From CAYRQF01 sp964615845 (lineage in GTDB: Bacteria > Patescibacteriota > Minisyncoccia > Phycocordibacterales > CSBR16-119), in assembly GCA_964615845.1 (NCBI GenBank), contig CAZTRC010000014.1:1-16897 (forward strand): 16,897 nucleotides of DNA, in the 5' to 3' direction. The notes under the pieces were generated by a model, which saw only the letters and a list, made by a program, of their open reading frames with translations, searched no databases and was not told the DNA's origin. Shown here one piece after another: positions 12,682 through 16,897 of this stretch (position 1 is the stretch's first letter; every line of letters begins with the position of its first letter). Made by a program: the position numbers and the translations under genes.

Positions 12682-15200
12682 ATGGCAACACAAGATAAAA
12701 AAAGAATTGTCCTTCTCGATAGTCACGCAATCATTCATCGCGCTTATCACGCGCTTCCAGACTTTGCGACTTCGAGCGGTCGACCGACGGGAGCTTTGTA
12801 CGGACTCGTCTCGATGATCTTCTCGATTGTGACCAACCTAAAACCCGATTACATCATCGCTTGCTACGACTTGCCAGGCGGCACTTTTCGAAACGAGATT
12901 CACTCAGGGTACAAAGCCCACAGGAAAGAAACTGAGGAATCTTTGTCGGTCCAAATCGACGAATCCAAAGCGCTCGTTGAGGCTCTCGGCATCCCGATTT
13001 ATGAGAAAAAGGGTTTTGAGGCCGACGATCTCTTGGGAACGCTCGCCGAAATTTTGAAAAAGGACAAGGGTAATGAAATCATTATCGCTTCCGGCGACAT
13101 GGACACGATGCAGCTTATTGACGGNNNNNNNNNNNNNNNNNNNNNNNNNNNNNNNNNNNNNNNNNNNNNNNNNNNNNNNNNNNNNNNNNNNNNNNNNNNN
13201 NNNNNNNNNNNNNNNNNNNNNNNNGTAATGAAATCATTATCGCTTCCGGCGACATGGACACGATGCAGCTTATTGACGGCACAAAAGTCAAAGTTTTCAC
13301 TTTGAAGCGAGGTCTTACCGATACCATTCTCTACGACGAGAAAGCTGTCATCGAGCGTTTTGGTTTCGGGCCGGAGCTTATCGCTGACTACAAGGGCTTG
13401 CGGGGAGATCCATCCGACAACATTCCGGGCATTGCCGGCATCGGCGAGAAGACAGCGACAATTCTCATTTCTAATTTCGGTAGCATTGAAAATATTTACA
13501 AAGTTTTGAAGAAAAGTCCGGACAAACTCAAAGCTGCTGGTGTCAAAGACCGCATTATCGAGCTTTTGACTGAGGGCGCTGAGGAAGCAGAATTTTCGAA
13601 GACGCTCGCGCAAATAATTCGCGATGTTAAAATTGATTTCACAATGCCATCGAAAGTTTGGCGCGAGACCATTGATTTTCAAGCGGCCGAACGCGCGCTT
13701 CAAGATTTGGAATTCCGCTCCTTGGTAACGCGCCTCCGAAACCTTCTCGGTGAGGCGAATTTGCCAGAAATGCCAAAGGAAGAAGAAATAAATATTTCGC
13801 CGGAAGAACTCCGAAAGCTCTCGATTGCCGTTTGGCTCCTAGACTCCGAGCATACCAATCCAGATCTCGAAGATGTGCTCGCTTTCGCCAAGACGCGTGA
13901 TGTGAAAGACGCCAAGCAAAACATTTGGAACGAACTTCAGAAAAAGAAACTCGACAAAGTTTATTCCGAAATCGAAGAGCCTATTATTTCCGTCATCAAA
14001 AAGATGGAAGAGCGGGGAATCAAAGTCGACAAGAAATATTTTGAAAAATTATCACATGATTATCATGCAGTTTTGGATGGTCTTGAGAAAGACATTTTCA
14101 AATTGGCTGGGGAAGAGTTCAATGTGAAGTCTCCGAAACAGCTCGGACATATATTGTTTGACGTTTTGAAATTGCCGGTGACTGGCATCAAGAAGTCCGC
14201 TGGCGGAGCGCGCTCGACTCAGATCGAAGTCTTGGAAAAGCTCGAGGAGCATAGTCCTATCATCGGCAAGATCATTGATTATCGCGAGCTTCAGAAGCTC
14301 CTCTCGACTTATATCGATGTCATTCCGTCCATGGTCGCTGCTGACGGACGCCTCCATCCTGAATTCATCCAGACCGGTAGCTCGACCGGGCGCTTCTCGT
14401 CGAACAACCCGAATATTCAAAACATCCCAATCAAGTCAGATCTCGGTAAAGCTATCCGCGGCGGCTTCGTGGCTGAGAAGGGCTTCCAGCTTGCATCATT
14501 TGATTATTCTCAAATAGAATTTCGTTTAGCCGCCATTTTCTCCGGTGACGAGTATCTCATCAAGACTTTCCAGGACGGCGTCGATGTGCACACGGCCGTC
14601 GCCTCTAAGGTCTTTGGCGCGACCAAAGACGAAGTGACCAAAGAAATGCGTCGCCGAGCCAAAGTCATAAACTTCGGCATTCTGTACGGCATGGGCGTAA
14701 ATGCTTTGAAGAAAAACTTGGGTGGTACCCAGAAAGAAGCGTCGGAATTTTACGCGGACTATTTCGATAAATTCAAACGCATCGCGAACTATCTCGAAGA
14801 CACCAAAAATTTCGCCAAAGCTCACGGCTACACCGAGACACTCTTTGGCCGCCGGCGTTATTTCGGAAACATAAACTCAAGCGTGCCGTTCATCCAGAAA
14901 ATGGCCGAACGCACCGCCATCAACGCGCCGCTCCAGGGCACTGCCGCCGACATCATCAAGCTCGCCATGAGATTTGTGGATGAAAGACTAGAGAAAGAAG
15001 GCCTCGCGGGGGAGGCTAAAATGCTCCTCCAGATCCACGATGAGCTCATTTTTGAAATCAAGGATAGCGTCCTCGAAAAGGCGACCAAGATTATTGTCGA
15101 AGAAATGGAAGGCGTTTTTGAAAAGTCTTTCATCAAATACAAATCCGAGGTGCCACTCGTCGTCAACCACTCGAGCGGAGAGACTTGGCAGGATCTATGA
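12682..15200 (+). CDS. polA: DNA polymerase I, interrupted by an assembly gap
   Basis: Repair polymerase with 5'-3' nuclease. The coding sequence is broken by 100 N, but the 55 bases before and after the gap are identical and the frame joins exactly if they are merged, giving 787 residues. Numbering below uses the merged protein. Residues 1-290 are the 5'-3' exonuclease: LLDSHAIIHRAYHA, EADDLLGTLA, ASGDMDTMQLID, and the helix-hairpin-helix DNIPGIAGIGEKTA. Residues about 300-380 replace the 3'-5' exonuclease domain and carry none of its acidic motifs, so no proofreading is expected. The polymerase domain shows motif A DYSQIEFRLAA (Asp556), the O helix RRAKVINFGILYG (Lys609, Phe613, Tyr617) and motif C QIHDE (Asp735). 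E. coli PolA has 928 residues; the loss is mainly this middle domain. Ends with TGA. Confidence 0.95.
13125..13224. other. Scaffold gap of 100 N flanked by an identical 55-bp overlap
   Basis: The 55 bases at 13070-13124 recur exactly at 13225-13279, one on each side of exactly 100 N. This is the signature of two contigs that overlap by one k-mer length but were joined with a default gap. Removing the N run and one copy restores a continuous polA frame (GG + C makes the Gly codon before Thr-Lys-Val). Real sequence is probably not missing. Confidence 0.93.
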
Positions 15201-15201
15201 T

Positions 15202-15332
15202 CCCCCACACCTATATTTTTATTATTCTGCTTTTGCAAAATTAGCTCTGCGGACTCGGAATTATTACTAAAAATACGATTTGGCTAGCCAGATTCCCCCA
15301 GAATAAAAGCGATAAAAATATAGGTGTGGGGG
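15202..15332. repeat. Palindromic element copy 3 (long, different interior)
   Basis: Perfect 21-bp arms (15202-15222 and 15312-15332), outer end CCCCCACACCTA, inner end ATTTTTAT. Arm position 19 is T instead of G and its partner is changed to match. A further 7 bp (TATTCTG at 15223-15229, CAGAATA at 15299-15305) pair with a 6-nt bulge. The interior is 89 nt and lacks the GCGCC and GTTC hairpins; it holds a palindrome TGGCTAGCCA (15281-15290) inside GGAAT/ATTCC. It starts one base after the polA stop and ends 10 nt before the -10 box of the next gene. Confidence 0.9.
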
Positions 15333-15339
15333 TAGAATT

Positions 15340-15348
15340 TGCTATAAT
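15340..15348 (+). promoter_or_regulatory. Extended -10 promoter of the methyltransferase-holA pair, leaderless geometry
   Basis: TGC-TATAAT, a perfect extended -10, is followed by six bases and the ATG at 15355. No -35 consensus. Confidence 0.75.
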
Positions 15349-15354
15349 AAACTC

Positions 15355-15831
15355 ATGAATAAACCGGAAAAAAATTCCATCTCGCATCTCTCGTCTTACT
15401 CGGTCATCGTCTTCGCCATCGCTCTTTTCGCTTCGGTTGTCCTCGACATCTTTTTCCCTTACAAGCTTTTCCCAGAGCCGTGGAATCAATACTTCGGCGT
15501 CTTGGTCGTTGGCCTCGGGACGTACATTGTCTATTGGGCGGCATTTCACGGGAGTAAATTTTCAACCAGGCGTAAACGTGGGGAAGTCGTTTCCGTCGAC
15601 CACCTGAAGAACGGCCCGTATTCGCACAGCAGGAATCCGAAATACATTGGTCTCGGTATTTTATTGATTGGCCTTGGTATAATCCTAAACTCGATTTTTG
15701 TCACACTCTCGTCTATCGTCTCAATTCTCATCATCCATTTTTTCCTTCTCGAAAAAGAAGAAAGCCTGATGACATCTCGTCACGGCAGTCTCTATCACGA
15801 ATACAAAGAAAAGGTTAAGCGTTGGCTCTAG
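15355..15831 (+). CDS. Isoprenylcysteine carboxyl methyltransferase / phospholipid methyltransferase family membrane protein
   Basis: 158-residue integral membrane protein with four predicted helices (about 13-34, 45-64, 95-114, 117-132). The family signature is clear: NGPYSHSRNPKYIG (86-99), then EKEE (133-136) and a C-terminal G-x-x-Y-x-E-Y-x-x-x-V-x-R-W (144-157). These residues bind S-adenosylmethionine in the ICMT/PEMT-type family. Bacterial members methylate lipids or other small hydrophobic substrates; the substrate here is unknown, and prenylated proteins are unlikely in a bacterium. The gene ends one base before the holA ATG, so the two are co-transcribed and probably coupled, though they share no obvious function. 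Confidence 0.88.
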   Translation: MNKPEKNSISHLSSYSVIVFAIALFASVVLDIFFPYKLFPEPWNQYFGVLVVGLGTYIVYWAAFHGSKFSTRRKRGEVVSVDHLKNGPYSHSRNPKYIGLGILLIGLGIILNSIFVTLSSIVSILIIHFFLLEKEESLMTSRHGSLYHEYKEKVKRWL

Positions 15832-15832
15832 C

Positions 15833-16531
15833 ATGATTTACGTTTTCGCCGGCGACGATAGGGAAAAAAGGCAAAAAGCCTCGGACTCACTTTTGAAAAG
15901 CCTCCCAGGCTTTGAAGTTTTGCGTTTTGATGATGTGGGCTTTGACGAATCCTCTCTCGATAGTTTGTCCAAAGGGGATGATTTGTTTGCTCGGGATTAT
16001 GCGGTCGTCCTCGATCGTGTACTTGAAAGCGCGAATTCTCCGAGTATTCTCAGTCGGATAGAAAGCCTTCGCGACTCCAAAAACAAATTTATCTTTATCG
16101 AAAATTCTCTCGACAAGGTTTGGCTAGAGACTTTTAAAGAGGTCGCTGAGAAGATTGAAACTTTTGACCTGCCGAAAGGGAAGAACGAACGATTCAATAT
16201 CTTTGCCATCACCGACGCTTTTGCCAGTAAAGACAAGAAAAAGACTTGGGTCTTGGCCCAAAAGGCTTTGCGCGAAGACATCGCTCCAGAAGAAATCCTA
16301 AATGTCCTCATCTGGCAGACGAAAAATCTACTGAGTGTAAAAGGGGAAAATGATATGAAAAAGACGGGTTTGTCGCCGTTTGTCTTTGATAAAGCTAGGC
16401 GTTATAGCGAGAAATGGAACCCCGAAGAGCTAAAAAATGCTTCTCGAAAACTTACAACGCTTTTTCATGAGAGCCATTTAGGGCTTGATCTTGGGGCCAA
16501 TCTCGAACTCTTTATTTTGAAAAGTCTTTAA
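15833..16531 (+). CDS. holA: DNA polymerase III delta subunit-like protein (short HolA)
   Basis: The delta subunit belongs to the clamp loader and opens the sliding clamp. 232 residues against about 330-345 in model bacteria. The N-terminus MIYVFAGDDREKRQKASDSL matches the family start (a strand followed by a degenerate P-loop region), with FEVLRFDD, FARDYAVVLDRV and KFIFIENSLDK as later strands of the AAA-like domain. The C-terminal helical part contains EEILNVLIWQTKNLLSVKG and KARRYSEKWNPEELKNASRKL, typical of the delta collar domain. Missing length is spread over the domains, not a clean truncation. Start is one base after the preceding stop. No Shine-Dalgarno sequence. Assignment rests on the overall pattern, so confidence is a little lower than for the other core genes. 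Confidence 0.8.
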   Translation: MIYVFAGDDREKRQKASDSLLKSLPGFEVLRFDDVGFDESSLDSLSKGDDLFARDYAVVLDRVLESANSPSILSRIESLRDSKNKFIFIENSLDKVWLETFKEVAEKIETFDLPKGKNERFNIFAITDAFASKDKKKTWVLAQKALREDIAPEEILNVLIWQTKNLLSVKGENDMKKTGLSPFVFDKARRYSEKWNPEELKNASRKLTTLFHESHLGLDLGANLELFILKSL

Positions 16532-16851
16532 TGGGGAAGACCCCCACACCTATATTTTGATAGTTCGGGGAACGCGCTTTCAGCGCAATCAAAATATAGG
16601 TGTGGGGGAAAACAAAAGGCCCACACCACAGGCTTCGTCGCTTTGGCGACAAAAACTCTGGCGTGAGCCTTCGTTGAGGAAAGAACAAAAAGATCTAATA
16701 ACGTAATCGGACGCATGGCGAATCGTATCATCTTGGCAATACTTCCATCAGGTCCTGAAGTCCCACTTGTATAATAATCTCTATAATACAATTTATTGGT
16801 GACCGAAAGGGTCGTGTTTGGACTGGACTCAATGTATTCGCTTGTAGACAT
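16528..16851 (-). CDS. Doubtful minus-strand ORF reading through terminator and element 4
   Basis: From ATG 16851 (MSTSEYIESSPNTTLSVTNK) the frame gives 107 residues; an upstream in-frame ATG at 16884 would add 11. TTTAGGAATACA before the ATG contains an AGGA at a fair distance. The last third (KAHARVFVAKATKPVVWAFC and onward) is simply the translation of the terminator hairpin and of the palindromic element, and the frame ends inside the holA stop region. That makes the C-terminal part unlikely to be real protein. The terminator does call for some minus-strand transcript here, so a short gene or an RNA may exist. No family recognised. Confidence 0.25.
   Translation of the reverse strand: MSTSEYIESSPNTTLSVTNKLYYRDYYTSGTSGPDGSIAKMIRFAMRPITLLDLFVLSSTKAHARVFVAKATKPVVWAFCFPPHLYFDCAESAFPELSKYRCGGLPH
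16541..16608 (-). repeat. Palindromic element copy 4 (inverted orientation)
   Basis: Perfect 21-bp arms (16541-16561 and 16588-16608), outer end CCCCCACACCTA, inner end TATTTTGAT. On the plus strand the interior reads GTTC-GGG-GAAC then GCGC-TTTCA-GCGC, the reverse of copies 1 and 2. Read on the minus strand it has the same order as they do: GCGC hairpin first, GTTC hairpin second. It begins 10 nt after the holA stop and touches the T-tract of a minus-strand terminator. Confidence 0.93.
16609..16670 (-). terminator. Minus-strand intrinsic terminator next to element copy 4
   Basis: On the minus strand AGGCTCACGCCA (from 16670) pairs with TGGTGTGGGCCT (ending 16617) through 12 pairs including two G-U, with an inner GTCGC/GCGAC hairpin, then TTTTGTTTT. 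It implies a minus-strand transcript entering from the right. The T-tract ends exactly where the palindromic element begins. Confidence 0.75.
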
Positions 16852-16897
16852 TGTATTCCTAAAGGACAAAATTGTAAAAGACATTTTGTGGATAAGT
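16799..16897 (+). CDS. Possible 5' end of a plus-strand gene, cut by window edge
   Basis: An open frame from GTG 16799 (or ATG 16832, MYSLVDIVFLKDKIVKDILW) runs to the end of the window. TATAAT at 16782-16787 lies upstream with 11 nt to the GTG. A small hairpin GACC-GAAAG-GGTC follows the GTG. Only 22-33 codons are visible, it overlaps the doubtful minus-strand ORF, and no family can be named. Confidence 0.25.
   Translation, partial: MTERVVFGLDSMYSLVDIVFLKDKIVKDILWIS

Noticed and set aside
12682..13305. Two separate or duplicated polA genes
   Set aside because: The apparent split and the repeated 55 bases come from the 100-N gap; merged, the frame is continuous.
6901..16608. CRISPR array, since similar repeats recur
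   Set aside because: The copies are kilobases apart with genes between them, and there are no cas genes.
12161..16608. Integron attC sites
   Set aside because: Hairpin sites between genes suggested attC, but the elements lack the GTTRRRY/RYYYAAC core sites, occur in both orientations, and lie between housekeeping genes without an integrase.
6901..16608. Simple intrinsic terminators
   Set aside because: The palindromes have no T-tract of their own, two of them follow a complete terminator, and element 1 lies between divergent promoters where no gene ends.

Overview
The window looks like a chromosomal segment of a Candidate Phyla Radiation (Patescibacteria) bacterium, most likely Parcubacteria-like. 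This is an inference from gene style: short, stripped-down versions of core proteins (DNA polymerase I with almost no 3'-5' exonuclease region, a 171-residue YebC, a 232-residue HolA-like protein), a lone PilB-type ATPase, a TrmB-like regulator, Asp-rich and fibronectin-like surface proteins, and almost no Shine-Dalgarno sequences. TGA is used as a stop (polA), so the code-25 lineages are unlikely. The sequence has one 100-N scaffold gap (13125-13224) inside polA. An identical 55-base sequence lies on both sides of it, so the gap looks like an assembly artefact and polA is probably intact.

Layout. 1-3064: a class A penicillin-binding protein (minus, cut by the window edge) diverges from tyrS (plus). 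3082-4501: an orphan charged protein (minus) and a TrmB-like regulator (plus) with a palindrome over its promoter. 4515-6880: a minus-strand recombination block, ruvB-yebC-ruvC, followed by a small very acidic protein. 6901-7345: an intergenic region with a palindromic element, two plus-strand promoters and a strong candidate for a structured non-coding RNA that ends in an intrinsic terminator. 7374-9092: pilB-type ATPase (minus). 9178-12159: two exported proteins on the plus strand. The first has the best promoter in the window, a 5' mRNA hairpin and codon use unlike its neighbours; the second is a membrane-anchored Asp-rich surface protein with a His-rich tail. 12161-16531: tsaE-polA and a methyltransferase-holA pair (plus). 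16541-16897: another palindromic element, a minus-strand terminator and poorly resolved ORFs.

Two patterns tie the window together. (1) Four copies of a palindromic element (6901-6968, 12161-12230, 15202-15332, 16541-16608) share 21-bp arms that begin CCCCCACACCTA. Three of them enclose two small hairpins in a fixed order, and both the arms and the small hairpins carry pairing-preserving changes. Three copies sit 7-10 nt upstream of a promoter -10 box, and two sit directly after the T-tract of an intrinsic terminator, in the same orientation relative to it. (2) Several genes (tyrS, ruvB, tsaE, the methyltransferase gene; nearly so the PBP gene and ruvC) have a -10 box ending only 6-8 nt before the ATG, which predicts leaderless mRNAs. 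The palindrome family and the unassigned RNA at about 7170-7340 are the best candidates for something undescribed.
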